From NCBI RefSeq assembly GCF_900187505.1, contig NZ_FYDL01000003.1, positions 1 through 64,000 of the forward strand: DNA of 64,000 bases. Direction: 5' to 3'. The position numbers and the translations under genes are program-made. This document shows positions 42,419 to 52,843 of the stretch, piece by piece. Every line of letters starts with the position of its first letter. Position 1 is the stretch's first letter. Origin of the DNA: Pseudomonas sp. Irchel s3h17 (GTDB taxonomy: Bacteria > Pseudomonadota > Gammaproteobacteria > Pseudomonadales > Pseudomonadaceae). The notes below the pieces were generated by a model that ran no database searches, had not been told where the DNA came from, and saw nothing but the letters and a program-made list of their open reading frames with translations.

Positions 42419-43873
42419 ATGAAACTAATCGTAAAAGTCTTCCCCGAGATCACCATCAAAAGCCGCCCGGTACGGATGCGTTTCATCCGTCAGTTGGCCA
42501 AGAACATCCGTGCCGTGCTCCGCGATCTGGACCCGGCCGTGGTGGTGAACGGCGTGTGGGACAATCTCGAGCTGGAAACGCACGTCACCGACCCCAAAGC
42601 CTTGAAGGACATGACCGAGCGCCTGAGCTGCATGCCGGGTATCGCGCATTTCCTGCAGGTCGACGAGTACCCGCTGGGCGACTTCGACGACGTCGTCGCC
42701 AAGTGCAAGCTGCACTTCGGCGAGGCGCTGGCCGGGAAGATTTTTTCGGTGCGCTGCAAGCGTGCCGGCAAGCACGAATTCAGTTCGATGGACGTCGAGA
42801 AATACGTCGGCAGCCAGCTGCGTCGTCAGTGCGGCGCCGCCGGGATTTCCCTGAAAGAGCCGCAAATCGAAGTCCGCATCGAAATTCGCGACAAACGGTT
42901 GTTCGTGATTCACAACCAGCACAACGGCATCGGCGGTTATCCGTTGGGCGCGCTGGAACAGACCCTGGTACTGATGTCCGGCGGTTTCGATTCCACTGTC
43001 GCGGCCTACCAGATCATGCGTCGCGGGTTGATGGCGCACTTCTGCTTCTTCAATCTCGGCGGGCGTGCCCACGAGTTGGGCGTGATGGAAGTCGCGCACT
43101 TCATCTGGAAGAAGTACGGCAGCTCCCAGCGCGTGTTATTTGTCAGTGTGCCGTTCGAGGAAGTGCTGGGAGAAATTCTCGGCAAAGTCGATAACAGTCA
43201 TATGGGCGTAGTATTGAAGCGTATGATGTTACGCGCTGCGTCCCGAATCGCCGATCGACTGGAGATCGAGGCGCTGGTCACCGGTGAGGCGATCTCCCAG
43301 GTTTCCAGCCAGACGCTGCCGAACCTGTCGGTGATCGACTGCGTGACGGACAAGCTGGTATTGCGCCCGCTGATCGCCAGTCACAAGCAGGACATCATCG
43401 ACCTGGCCAACGAAATCGGCACCGCCGACTTCGCCAAGCACATGCCGGAATACTGCGGGGTCATCTCGGTGAACCCCAAGACTCACGCCAAGCGTCCGCG
43501 CGTGGAGTACGAAGAACAACAGTTCGACATGGCGGTACTTGAGCGTGCGCTCGAGAACGCCAAGCTGGTGCCGATCGATCGGGTGATCGACGAGTTGGGC
43601 CAGGACTTGCAGATTGAAGAAGTCAGCGAAGCGCTGGCCGGTCAGATCGTCATCGATATCCGTCACCCGGATGCCGCTGAAGACGACCCGCTGGACTTGG
43701 CTGGCGTCGAAGTACAAACGATGCCGTTTTATGCACTGAACGCTCGTTTCAAGGAACTGGACCCTACTCGCCAGTACCTGCTGTATTGCGACAAAGGCGT
43801 GATGAGTCGCCTGCATGCCCACCATTTGCTCAGTGAGGGGCATGCCAATGTGCGCGTTTATCGACCGAGCTAA
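42419..43873 (+). CDS. thiI: tRNA 4-thiouridine synthetase / thiamine-sulfur transferase ThiI
   Basis: 484 residues from the [23 protein letters not shown]-terminal ferredoxin-like and THUMP domains bind tRNA; the PP-loop SGGFDST (about residue 182) binds ATP. Cys in [10 protein letters not shown] and Cys in [18 protein letters not shown] (rhodanese domain, near the C terminus) relay persulfide sulfur from IscS. It makes s4U8 in tRNA and feeds thiamine synthesis. Divergent from glnA. Confidence 0.96.
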   Translation: MKLIVKVFPEITIKSRPVRMRFIRQLAKNIRAVLRDLDPAVVVNGVWDNLELETHVTDPKALKDMTERLSCMPGIAHFLQVDEYPLGDFDDVVAKCKLHFGEALAGKIFSVRCKRAGKHEFSSMDVEKYVGSQLRRQCGAAGISLKEPQIEVRIEIRDKRLFVIHNQHNGIGGYPLGALEQTLVLMSGGFDSTVAAYQIMRRGLMAHFCFFNLGGRAHELGVMEVAHFIWKKYGSSQRVLFVSVPFEEVLGEILGKVDNSHMGVVLKRMMLRAASRIADRLEIEALVTGEAISQVSSQTLPNLSVIDCVTDKLVLRPLIASHKQDIIDLANEIGTADFAKHMPEYCGVISVNPKTHAKRPRVEYEEQQFDMAVLERALENAKLVPIDRVIDELGQDLQIEEVSEALAGQIVIDIRHPDAAEDDPLDLAGVEVQTMPFYALNARFKELDPTRQYLLYCDKGVMSRLHAHHLLSEGHANVRVYRPS

Positions 43874-44012
43874 GAGCCCGGGGCTGTATGCCTGTGGCCT
43901 GCGTCACCGGCCCCCCGACTCTGCCGTCAAGCTGTAACGGCAAGGCCTGACTCTACTGTAAATCGCTGCCAAGACTTGTCAGCACACCGAATCCTCTGAT
44001 CGAGATACACAA

Positions 44013-45833
44013 GTGATCGAAAATCTACGCAACATCGCCATCATTGCTCACGTTGACCATGGTAAAACCACCCTGGTAGACAAACTCTTGCGTCAATCCG
44101 GCACCCTGGAGCGCAACGAGCTCAACGACGAGCGCGTGATGGACTCCAACGACCAGGAGAAAGAGCGCGGTATTACCATTCTGGCGAAAAACACCGCCAT
44201 CAACTGGAACGGCTACCACATCAACATCGTGGACACCCCGGGCCACGCCGACTTCGGCGGCGAAGTTGAACGCGTAATGTCGATGGTCGACTCCGTTCTG
44301 CTGCTGGTTGACGCTCAAGACGGCCCTATGCCGCAAACCCGTTTCGTGACCAAGAAGGCTTTCGAAGCCGGCCTGCGTCCAATCGTGGTAATCAACAAGG
44401 TTGACCGTCCAGGCGCGCGTCCGGACTGGGTTCTGGACCAGATCTTCGACCTGTTCGACAACCTGGGTGCCACCGAAGAACAGCTGGACTTCAAAGTCGT
44501 CTACGCCTCGGCCCTGAACGGTATTGCTGGTCTTGAACACACCAACATGGCTGAAGACATGACTCCGCTGTACCAGTCGATCATCGACGACGTACCTGCG
44601 CCGAAAGTCGACCGCGATGGCCCGTTCCAGATGCAAATCTCGGCACTGGACTACAACAGCTTCCTGGGTGTTATCGGCGTTGGCCGTATCGCTCGTGGTC
44701 GCGTCAAGCCGAACACCCAGGTTGTGGCGATCGACGCCGACGGCAAGCGCCGTAACGGTCGTATCCTGAAGCTGATGGGTCACCACGGTCTGCACCGCAT
44801 CGACGTTGAAGAAGCAGCTGCCGGCGACATCGTCTGCATCAGCGGCTTCGACCAGCTGTTTATCTCCGACACTCTGTGCGACCCACTGAACGTCGAAGCG
44901 ATGAAGCCGCTGACCGTTGACGAGCCAACCGTTTCGATGACCTTCCAGGTTAACGACTCGCCGTTCTGCGGCCGTGAAGGCAAGTTCGTCACCAGCCGTA
45001 ACATCAAGGAACGTCTGGACAAAGAGCTGCTGTACAACGTTGCACTGCGCGTTGAAGAAGGCGACTCGGCTGACAAGTTCAAGGTCTCCGGCCGTGGTGA
45101 GCTGCACCTCTCGGTACTGATCGAAACCATGCGTCGCGAAGGCTTCGAAATGGGTGTTGGTCGTCCTGAAGTGATCATCCGCATGGTTGATGGCGTCAAG
45201 CACGAACCGTACGAAAACGTGACCATCGACCTGCCGGAAGAATCCCAGGGCGCGATCATGGAGCAAATGGGCCTGCGTAAGGGCGACCTGACCAACATGG
45301 TTCCGGATGGCAAGGGCCGTGTGCGCCTTGAGTACAACATCCCGGCTCGTGGCCTGATCGGTTTCCGTAACGAGTTCCTGACCCTGACCTCCGGTGGCGG
45401 CATCCTGACCTCGATCTTCGACCGTTACGACGTGATGAAGTCCGGCGACATGTCCGGCCGTCAGAACGGTGTACTGGTTTCGGTTGCCACTGGTAAGGCA
45501 CTGACTTACTCGCTGGAAACCCTGCAGGCCCGTGGCAAGCTGTTCGTTGAACACGGCCAGGACATCTACGAAGGTCAAATCGTTGGCTTGAACAGCCGCG
45601 ACAACGACCTGGGTGTGAACCCGACTAAAGGCAAGAAGCTCGACAACATGCGTGCTTCGGGTAAAGACGAAACCATCGCACTGGTTCCGCCTGTCAAGTT
45701 CTCGCTGGAGCAAGCTCTGGAGTTCGTACAAGAAGACGAACTGTGTGAAGTGACTCCTAAGTCCATCCGTCTTCGCAAGAAGATCCTGGGCGAAAGCGAG
45801 CGTACCCGCGCTGCGAAGAAGTCCGGTAACTAA
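44013..45833 (+). CDS. typA: ribosome-associated GTPase TypA/BipA
   Basis: 606 residues from a GTG start (no earlier ATG fits). G-motifs: G1 [13 protein letters not shown]2 RGITI, G3 [13 protein letters not shown]4 [12 protein letters not shown]. The C-terminal half has the EF-G-like domain III and V and the TypA-specific CTD ([28 protein letters not shown]). It binds ribosomes and assists 50S assembly at low temperature and stress. Codon use is strongly biased, as in highly expressed genes. A terminator follows. Confidence 0.97.
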   Translation: MIENLRNIAIIAHVDHGKTTLVDKLLRQSGTLERNELNDERVMDSNDQEKERGITILAKNTAINWNGYHINIVDTPGHADFGGEVERVMSMVDSVLLLVDAQDGPMPQTRFVTKKAFEAGLRPIVVINKVDRPGARPDWVLDQIFDLFDNLGATEEQLDFKVVYASALNGIAGLEHTNMAEDMTPLYQSIIDDVPAPKVDRDGPFQMQISALDYNSFLGVIGVGRIARGRVKPNTQVVAIDADGKRRNGRILKLMGHHGLHRIDVEEAAAGDIVCISGFDQLFISDTLCDPLNVEAMKPLTVDEPTVSMTFQVNDSPFCGREGKFVTSRNIKERLDKELLYNVALRVEEGDSADKFKVSGRGELHLSVLIETMRREGFEMGVGRPEVIIRMVDGVKHEPYENVTIDLPEESQGAIMEQMGLRKGDLTNMVPDGKGRVRLEYNIPARGLIGFRNEFLTLTSGGGILTSIFDRYDVMKSGDMSGRQNGVLVSVATGKALTYSLETLQARGKLFVEHGQDIYEGQIVGLNSRDNDLGVNPTKGKKLDNMRASGKDETIALVPPVKFSLEQALEFVQEDELCEVTPKSIRLRKKILGESERTRAAKKSGN

Positions 45834-45851
45834 GTCATTTAGTTAGCTGAC

Positions 45852-45893
45852 AAAAAAACGCCCCCGACCTTGCGGTCGGGGGCGTTTTTGTTT
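45852..45893 (+). terminator. rho-independent terminator after typA
   Basis: The stem ACGCCCCCGACC/GGTCGGGGGCGT with loop TTGC is flanked by an A-run and TTTTTGTTT, so it is strong and bidirectional. Confidence 0.93.
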
Positions 45894-45914
45894 GTCCGGG
45901 ATTTGTGCGATGTC

Positions 45915-46027
45915 TGTGGCGAGCGAGCTTGCTCGCGCTGGGCTGCGTAGCGGCCCCAGGATATTTGCAGCTAACGTCGATTTTGTGAGTGCTGCGCACT
46001 CAAGCGCGAGCAAGCTCCCTCGCCACA
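45915..46027. repeat. REPIN of the TGTGGCGAGCGAGC class
   Basis: TGTGGCGAGCGAGCTTGCTCGCGCTGGG and an inverted copy GCGCGAGCAAGCTCCCTCGCCACA lie 55 bases apart. The centre contains a small hairpin GAGTGCTGCGCACTC. This is a different REP class from the GCGGGCAAGCCCGC type. Confidence 0.8.
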
Positions 46028-46043
46028 GGTAACAGGCTTCGGA

Positions 46044-46478
46044 TCAGAACTTGTCCAGTGTCCGCAGCTTGGTCTCGCGTACCACTTCCTTGGGCTTGTA
46101 CGCGCAATACCCCGGCCGCGGGCCGATTTTCGGGTGGTTGCGGCAGGTATCCGGGCGCTTGTCATAAATAGTGCAGAAACGGCTCTTACGATCCAGGTAC
46201 AGGCAATCGTTGTTGCTCATGCGCTGGAGCGTGAAGATTTCCGACTTCTGGTTGTAACGCTCGACGATCCCTTCCTTTTGCAGGCGCTTGGCGATGTTCT
46301 TCGGCGGATCGCCGCGTTCGAACTCATCAACGATGCCGATGCGGATCAGATCCTTGATCTTGACCTCGACCGGCAGCGTGCAGCAGCTGGACACGCAGCC
46401 GCCGCACATATGGCTGGAGTATTTCTGCCAGGTCTCGAGACGGTCGAGTTCCGCGGCGGCGATCAGTTGAGGCTTCAT
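46044..46478 (-). CDS. YkgJ-family cysteine-cluster protein
   Basis: 144 residues from the ATG MKPQLIAAAELDRLETW with TTGGAAA upstream. The metal-binding cysteine cluster is seen as MCGGCVSSCCTL (four Cys) with further Cys at NDCLYLD, RFCTIYDKRPDTCRNH and PGYCAYK. These zinc/iron-chelating (YkgJ, PF03692) proteins have unknown function. Cytoplasmic. Divergent from glgP. Confidence 0.85.
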   Translation of the reverse strand: MKPQLIAAAELDRLETWQKYSSHMCGGCVSSCCTLPVEVKIKDLIRIGIVDEFERGDPPKNIAKRLQKEGIVERYNQKSEIFTLQRMSNNDCLYLDRKSRFCTIYDKRPDTCRNHPKIGPRPGYCAYKPKEVVRETKLRTLDKF

Positions 46479-46694
46479 CAGGTTTCCAAGGGGTAGCGTT
46501 GTATCCGGGCGCGGGATCATACGGGATTGGTGGTTTTTTGAACAACTTTTTCAAGGTTCCGGCACGGCCCCTGCATCCTTTTGCCCCTGAACCGCTCAAT
46601 TCAGGTTATTGCGTAAAACACCCGAACCAGCGCCTGCGCCGTTTGTCAGACCGTCTAGGCTCAGTCAATTCCATGCTCGCCCGAGGTCCTATCG

Positions 46695-49145
46695 ATGACT
46701 CAAGAACCACTAGTTCGCGAAGCTGAGGTGGCCGCATTCCGCGAAGCCGTCCTGACCAAACTCACTTATGCAGTGGGCAAGGACCCGGATCACGCCTTCG
46801 ACCATGACTGGTTCGAAGCCATCGCCCTGGCGGCGCGTGATCACATGGTCGAGCACTGGATGGATCACACCCGCCAGATCTACCGCAAGGGTCAGAAGCG
46901 GGTGTACTACCTCTCGCTGGAGTTCCTGATCGGTCGCCTGCTCTACGACAGCCTGAGCAATCTCGGTTTGCTCGACGTTGCCCGCGAAGCCCTGACCGAG
47001 CTGGGCGTGGACCTGGAGCGCATTCGGCTGCTGGAGCCGGACGCGGCGCTGGGCAATGGAGGTCTCGGTCGCCTGGCGGCGTGTTTCATGGAAAGCATGT
47101 CGACCCTCGGCATCGCCGGCCACGGCTACGGTATTCGCTACGAGCACGGATTGTTTCGCCAGGCGATTGTCGATGGCTGGCAGCAGGAGCAGACCGAGCA
47201 TTGGCTGGATTTCGGCAACCCCTGGGAGTTCGAGCGGCCAGAGGTGATCTACCCGATCGGTTTTGGCGGCAGCGTCGCCACGGTTGTCGATGCCAACGGC
47301 AAGAGCAAGCAGATCTGGTCGCCTGTGGAGACCGTGCGGGCGGTGGCGTATGACACGCCAGTGGTCGGCTGGCGCGGGGCGAGCGTCAACACCTTGCGCC
47401 TGTGGCGGGCGCGGGCCATGGAAGAATTGCACCTGGAGCGCTTCAATGCCGGCGACCACCTGGGGGCCGTGGCTGAAGTGGCTCGCGCCGAAAGCATCTC
47501 CCGGGTGCTTTACCCGGCCGACAGCACCGAAGCAGGGCAGGAACTGCGCCTGCGCCAGGAGTACTTCTTCGTCGCCGCGTCCCTGCAGGACTTGCTGCGC
47601 CGCCATCGCAACATGCACACCTCGGTGCTGACCCTGGCGGATCATGCGGCGATCCAGCTCAACGACACCCACCCCTCGATTGCCGTGGCCGAACTGATGC
47701 GTCAACTGGTCGATGTGTATGACGTGGCGTGGGAGACGGCCTGGCAGATCACCGTCGGCACCTTGTCCTACACCAACCACACGTTGCTCCCCGAGGCCCT
47801 GGAGACCTGGCCGGTGGGGTTGATGGAGCGGATGCTGCCCCGGCACATGCAGATCATTTACCTGATCAATGCCCATCACATCGACTCGCTGCGGGCCAAG
47901 GGCATCCACGATTTCGACGTGCTGCGCGCGGTGTCGTTGATCGAAGAAGACAACGGCCGGCGGGTGCGCATGGGCAATCTCGCCTTTCTGGGCTCCCACA
48001 GTGTCAACGGCGTGTCGGGCCTGCACACCCAGCTGATGCGCGAAACCGTGTTTTCCGAGTTGCACAAGCTGTACCCGGCACGCATCAACAACAAGACCAA
48101 TGGCGTTACCTTTCGCCGCTGGCTCTACCAGGCCAACCCCGAACTGACCTCGATGATGGTCGATGCATTAGGCCCAGAGCTGTTGGATGATCCGGAGCAG
48201 CTGTTGGCTGGCCTGGAGGCGTTTGCCGAAAAAACCGCGTTCCGCAAGCAGTTCGCCGAGCAGCGGCTGCACAACAAGAAGGCCCTGGCCTATCTGATCC
48301 ACGAACGCCTGGGGGTCGCGGTCAATCCGGCGGCGATGTTCGACGTGCAGGTCAAGCGGATTCATGAATACAAGCGCCAGTTGCTCAACCTGTTGCATAC
48401 CGTGGCGTTGTACCAGGCGATACGTGCCGAGCCGGAAGTGGACTGGGTGCCGCGGGTGAAGATCTTCGCCGGCAAGGCAGCGGCCAGTTATCACCAGGCC
48501 AAGATGATCATCAAGCTGACCAACGACATCGCCCGTACCGTGAACAACGACCCGACGGTGCGCGGCCTGCTGAAAGTGGTGTTCCTGCCCAACTATAACG
48601 TCAGCCTGGCGGAGAGCATCATTCCGGCGGCCGACCTGTCGGAGCAGATTTCTACCGCGGGCTTCGAGGCCTCCGGCACCAGCAACATGAAATTCGGCCT
48701 CAACGGTGCGTTGACCATCGGCACCCTGGACGGCGCCAACGTGGAAATGTGCGAGCGCATCGGTGCCGAACACATGTTCATCTTCGGCCTGAGCGCCCAG
48801 CAGGTCGAGGCGCGTAAACAGAACCACGAGTTTCATGCCGCACCGGACATCGCCGCTTCCCATCGGCTTGGCGATGTCCTGCAAGCGATCCGGGGCGGGG
48901 TGTTCTCGCCGGATGATCCGATGCGGTACACCGGGCTGATCGATTCGTTGATCGAATACGACCGCTTCCTGGTCTGCGCCGACTTCGAGTCTTACTGGGC
49001 CGCGCAGATGCGGGTCGACGCCCATTGGCACGATTCGAAGGAGTGGTGGCGCTCGGCGGTACTCAGCAGCGCGCGAATGGGCTGGTTTTCCTCTGACCGG
49101 ACCATTCGCGAGTACGCCACGGATATCTGGAAGGCGTTGGAGTAG
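46695..49145 (+). CDS. glgP: glycogen/starch/alpha-glucan phosphorylase
   Basis: 816 residues. Phosphorolysis of alpha-1,4-glucan to glucose-1-phosphate. The conserved N-terminal part YYLSLEFLIGRLLYDSLSNLGL and ALGNGGLGRLAACFMESMSTLGIAGHGYGIRYEHGLF binds the glucan. PLP is bound by Lys in EASGTSNMKFGLNGALTIGTLDGANVEM (about residue 658). Cytoplasmic homodimer. It stands alone: the rest of the glg cluster is not in the window. ATG preceded by GAGGTCC. Confidence 0.96.
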   Translation: MTQEPLVREAEVAAFREAVLTKLTYAVGKDPDHAFDHDWFEAIALAARDHMVEHWMDHTRQIYRKGQKRVYYLSLEFLIGRLLYDSLSNLGLLDVAREALTELGVDLERIRLLEPDAALGNGGLGRLAACFMESMSTLGIAGHGYGIRYEHGLFRQAIVDGWQQEQTEHWLDFGNPWEFERPEVIYPIGFGGSVATVVDANGKSKQIWSPVETVRAVAYDTPVVGWRGASVNTLRLWRARAMEELHLERFNAGDHLGAVAEVARAESISRVLYPADSTEAGQELRLRQEYFFVAASLQDLLRRHRNMHTSVLTLADHAAIQLNDTHPSIAVAELMRQLVDVYDVAWETAWQITVGTLSYTNHTLLPEALETWPVGLMERMLPRHMQIIYLINAHHIDSLRAKGIHDFDVLRAVSLIEEDNGRRVRMGNLAFLGSHSVNGVSGLHTQLMRETVFSELHKLYPARINNKTNGVTFRRWLYQANPELTSMMVDALGPELLDDPEQLLAGLEAFAEKTAFRKQFAEQRLHNKKALAYLIHERLGVAVNPAAMFDVQVKRIHEYKRQLLNLLHTVALYQAIRAEPEVDWVPRVKIFAGKAAASYHQAKMIIKLTNDIARTVNNDPTVRGLLKVVFLPNYNVSLAESIIPAADLSEQISTAGFEASGTSNMKFGLNGALTIGTLDGANVEMCERIGAEHMFIFGLSAQQVEARKQNHEFHAAPDIAASHRLGDVLQAIRGGVFSPDDPMRYTGLIDSLIEYDRFLVCADFESYWAAQMRVDAHWHDSKEWWRSAVLSSARMGWFSSDRTIREYATDIWKALE

Positions 49146-49273
49146 GGGGGTGTAACAATTTTGCGCCCCGGCCCAACGGTTGTTGAGCCGTATCGATATA
49201 CTAAGCAGCAGTTGCACCGGGTCGCGGGACTGCCCGGATTCGCCCTGCCATGGGCCGCTTAGGGATATCGACC

Positions 49274-52200
49274 ATGCAATGGATGTTCATGCTGATTGGG
49301 TGGGGGCTGGGCTGGATACTGGATGAGTCCTTCGGCGACGCGTTCATTGGCGCGCTGATCGGCCTGGGTATCGGCCAGACGCTTGTGCTGCGGCGCCTGA
49401 ATGCGCAAGCGGGCGAGCAGCAGCGTCAGCTGGAGCTGGCGAAGGTGGCCCTGGGCGCGGTCGAGCAGCGGCTTGCCTTGCTCGAAACCGGCGGCACGGG
49501 TGCAATACCCGTCACTGAGCCAGCGCCTTCATCCGAAATCGTCGTTGAGCAAGCTCCCCTGTCGGAACCCGTGCCTGCGCTGCAGGAGCTGGTCTGGGAA
49601 TTGCCGCCCGAAATGGCCACGGTACAGACCGCGATCACTCCTGAGCCGGTCGATCCGTGGGTGGCACAACCCGCTCAGCCGCAGTCCCCCGCCGAACCCC
49701 GTGGGCCGAATCTGATCCAGCGCGCCATCGTGGCTGCGCGCAATTGGCTGTTCGGCGGCAATACCGTGCTGCGGGTGGGCGTGGTGTTGTTGTTCTTCGG
49801 CCTGGCGTTCCTGCTGCGCTACGCCACCGAAGGCATGGTGGTACCGATTGAACTGCGTTACGCCGGCGTTGCCGCCGCTGCGCTGGCCTTGCTTGGCCTG
49901 GGCTGGTGGCTGCGACACCGCAACACCCAGTACGCGCTGATGCTGCAGGGTACCGGGATCGCGGTGTTGTACCTGACGGTGTTCGCCGCCATGCGCTTGC
50001 ACCCGTTGCTCGACCCGACGGCGGCCTTGGGACTGCTGGTGGTCGTGACGCTGTTCTCGGCGATTCTGGCCATCACTCAAGACTCCCTGGCCCTGGCGTG
50101 CGTGGCCGCGCTGGGTGGCTTTGCCGCGCCGATCCTGACCTCCACGGGTGCCGGCAATCATGTCGCGCTGTTCAGCTATTTCACCCTGCTCAATGCCGGC
50201 ATCCTGGCCATTGCCTGGTTCAAGGCCTGGCGGCTGCTTAACCTGATCGGCTTTGCCGGCACCTTCGGCATCGGTTTCGCTTGGGGCCTGCGTTCCTATA
50301 CGCCGGAACTGCTGTGGAGCACCGAGCCGTTTCTGGTCCTGTTTTTCCTGATGTACCTGGCCATTGGCCTGTTGTTCGCCCGGCGTAAATTGCAGGCGCT
50401 GGGCGACGGGCCAGAGGATGACAGCCGTGAGGCGCTGCTGCGCTGGTCCGCAAGCAAGGGCGATTATGTCGACGGCACGATGCTGTTCGGCCCGCCGCTG
50501 GTGGGCTTCGGCCTGCAGTTTGCGCTGGTTCAACACTTGGAGTTCGCCACCGCCTTCAGCGCCCTGGTGCTGGGCTTCGTCTATATGGGGCTGGCGCGTT
50601 TGCTCAGCGGTGGCCGCGCCTTGCTGTTGGCGGAAACCTGCCTGGCGCTGGGGGTGATTTTCGCCAGCCTGGCGATTCCATTGGCGCTGGAGGCGCGCTG
50701 GACCGCGGCGGCCTGGGCGGTGGAGGGGGCGGGGATCTACTGGCTCGGTTTGCGTCAGCATCGACCATTGGCCCGGGCCTTTGCCTTGTTGCTGCAACTG
50801 GGGGCGGCGCTGGCCTTCCTCAGTGAACTGGGTTTCGGCGGTGGCAGCCTGCTCGACGGCCCACCGCTGGGTGCGTTGATGCTCGGTGCGGCGTTGCTGT
50901 TCAGCTTCCATCAGTTGCGCAGCGCTTCCCCTGAGCACACCCATGCCTGGGAAAGAAAGGGTTTGCCGGTGCTGGCCTGCGCCGGCCTGACCTTTCTCTA
51001 TCTGCTGGCGCCGCTGTTTTTCTTCACCCACGGCACGGCGATCAGTTGGGCGTTGGCCGGCCTGGTGACCTTGTTCGTCGGCCTGCGCCTGCAATCGCGC
51101 ACGTTCCTGTTCGCCGCGTTTGCCGTGCAACTGCTGGGTGGTGTGTTGTTTCTGCTGCGCCTGCACGGCGCCAACGACGATTCGACGGCCGTGCTCGGTG
51201 CCGGCTGGAGTGGACTGATGACGGCTTCGCTGATCGGCCTGGCGTTGATCGGCGGCATGTTGTTCGCCGCTCGCGATGACATGGTGCGCAGTGATGTGCG
51301 CCTGCTGCGGGGTTTGTCGCTGGTGTTGCTGGCCGGGTTGCTGCTGATCAACCTGGCGGTGCTGTTCGTCTTGCCCTGGCAGACGGCGAGTGCGGTGTGG
51401 GCCGCCAGCGGTCTGTTGATCATCTGGTTGAGCCTGTACTTGCAGCAGCGGGTGAGCTTTGTCTTCGGTTTGTTGTTACAGGTGACGGGTGGCGCGGCGT
51501 TTCTGATCGCCGCCCCCGGGCTGCTTGGTCCCCTCGCCAGTGAAGGTTTGCGGCCATTGGGCCATAGCGGGTTCTGGACGCCCATGGTGTTGGGTCTGGC
51601 GGCCATGGTTGGCGCCTGGCGCTTGCAGTTTGGCCAGCACGCCAGCGCGTTCGATGCGTTGAGTCTAGGGCGTCTGTCCGAGTTGTTGCTGGTGTGGGGC
51701 GCGGCCTGGTGGGCGTTGGCCGTGGTCACCGAGGTATTGCGGTTCGCGCCGCCGCACCTGCAGGCCCCGCTGTTGCTGGGCTTCTCGGCGTTGAGTGTCG
51801 CGCTGTGGACGTGGCTGGCGTTGCGCTTGCAATGGCCGTCGCTGGGCATTCTTGGCTGTTTGCTGGCTCCCGCAGCGTCGGTGGTGCTGGTCGCGGCCTG
51901 GCATTCGCGTTATCACCCGGCGGCCGACGTTGGCTGGCTGGCCTGGCTGGCGGTGTTCGCGGTGCATTTCATCTCGCTGCGGCGTATGGCTGCGATGCTC
52001 CCGCCACGCGTGTCGAGCACGGCCCATGTGCTGGGCTGCTGGTTGCTGATCACGGTATTGGCGCTGGAGTTGCGTTATGGCCTGCTGGTGTTGTCCGAGC
52101 AGTACAACGCCTGGCGCTGGCTGGGCTGGGCCATTCTGCCGAGCCTGTATCTGCTGCTGATGGCTGCGCCTCGTGCCTGGCCGTGGCCGGTGTCGGCCCA

Positions 52201-52843
52201 TGCCCGTGAGTACCGCGTGTATGCCGCACTGCCGCTGGCACTGCTGATGCTCGGCTGGTTCTGGCTGGCGAACATTGCCAGCGACGGCACGGCCGAGCCT
52301 TTGCCCTATGTGCCGTTGTTTAATCCACTGGAAATCGGCTTGTTGTTTGCCTTGTTCGGCGTGTATGCCTGGTCGCGCAGTGCGCTCGGCCAGTTGTCGA
52401 TTCGCTCGCCCTACGCCGCAGCGGCGACTGAGGGGGTGGCCGGGGTTTCGCTGTTCGTCTTCTTCACGGCCTTGGTGATGCGCAGTGCGCACCAGTGGGG
52501 CGGGGTGCCGTTCGAACTGGATGCCTTGCTGGAGTCGATGCTGGTGCAGGCGGGGCTGTCGATCGTCTGGACGCTGATTGCCTTGAGTTTGATGATCGGC
52601 GGGCATCTGCGTCATCGTCGGGAAGTATGGTTGGTGGGGGCGGCATTGATCGCCCTGGTGGTCGCCAAGTTGATCTTTGTTGAATTGAGCAACCGTGGCG
52701 GGCTGGCACGGATCGTGTCGTTTATCGGCGTGGGCGTCTTGTTGTTGGTCGTGGGCTATTTTGCCCCGCTGCCACCCAAGCGTGTCGATGCTGTACCCGG
52801 GCCGCAGGCACCGGGCAATGAATCTGAAGGAGCGTCGTCTTGA
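49274..52843 (+). CDS. DUF2339 large polytopic membrane protein
   Basis: 1189 residues from the ATG MQWMFMLIGWGLGW with AGGGAT upstream; the earlier ATG at 49250 has no site. The N-terminal 30 residues form one helix, then a charged/coiled region (RRLNAQAGEQQRQLELAKVALGAVEQRLALL), then about 30 membrane helices arranged as repeated short hydrophobic hairpins (e.g. VLRVGVVLLFFGLAFLLRYA, ALALLGLGWWLRHR). This matches the DUF2339 pattern. Function unknown; such proteins often form a pair with DUF3999, as here. Codons are very Gly/Leu/Ala-rich. Confidence 0.85.
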   Translation: MQWMFMLIGWGLGWILDESFGDAFIGALIGLGIGQTLVLRRLNAQAGEQQRQLELAKVALGAVEQRLALLETGGTGAIPVTEPAPSSEIVVEQAPLSEPVPALQELVWELPPEMATVQTAITPEPVDPWVAQPAQPQSPAEPRGPNLIQRAIVAARNWLFGGNTVLRVGVVLLFFGLAFLLRYATEGMVVPIELRYAGVAAAALALLGLGWWLRHRNTQYALMLQGTGIAVLYLTVFAAMRLHPLLDPTAALGLLVVVTLFSAILAITQDSLALACVAALGGFAAPILTSTGAGNHVALFSYFTLLNAGILAIAWFKAWRLLNLIGFAGTFGIGFAWGLRSYTPELLWSTEPFLVLFFLMYLAIGLLFARRKLQALGDGPEDDSREALLRWSASKGDYVDGTMLFGPPLVGFGLQFALVQHLEFATAFSALVLGFVYMGLARLLSGGRALLLAETCLALGVIFASLAIPLALEARWTAAAWAVEGAGIYWLGLRQHRPLARAFALLLQLGAALAFLSELGFGGGSLLDGPPLGALMLGAALLFSFHQLRSASPEHTHAWERKGLPVLACAGLTFLYLLAPLFFFTHGTAISWALAGLVTLFVGLRLQSRTFLFAAFAVQLLGGVLFLLRLHGANDDSTAVLGAGWSGLMTASLIGLALIGGMLFAARDDMVRSDVRLLRGLSLVLLAGLLLINLAVLFVLPWQTASAVWAASGLLIIWLSLYLQQRVSFVFGLLLQVTGGAAFLIAAPGLLGPLASEGLRPLGHSGFWTPMVLGLAAMVGAWRLQFGQHASAFDALSLGRLSELLLVWGAAWWALAVVTEVLRFAPPHLQAPLLLGFSALSVALWTWLALRLQWPSLGILGCLLAPAASVVLVAAWHSRYHPAADVGWLAWLAVFAVHFISLRRMAAMLPPRVSSTAHVLGCWLLITVLALELRYGLLVLSEQYNAWRWLGWAILPSLYLLLMAAPRAWPWPVSAHAREYRVYAALPLALLMLGWFWLANIASDGTAEPLPYVPLFNPLEIGLLFALFGVYAWSRSALGQLSIRSPYAAAATEGVAGVSLFVFFTALVMRSAHQWGGVPFELDALLESMLVQAGLSIVWTLIALSLMIGGHLRHRREVWLVGAALIALVVAKLIFVELSNRGGLARIVSFIGVGVLLLVVGYFAPLPPKRVDAVPGPQAPGNESEGASS

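Noticed and set aside
44025..45731. 568-codon minus-strand frame opposite typA
   Set aside because: Antisense shadow of a highly biased gene; the sense strand has all GTPase motifs.
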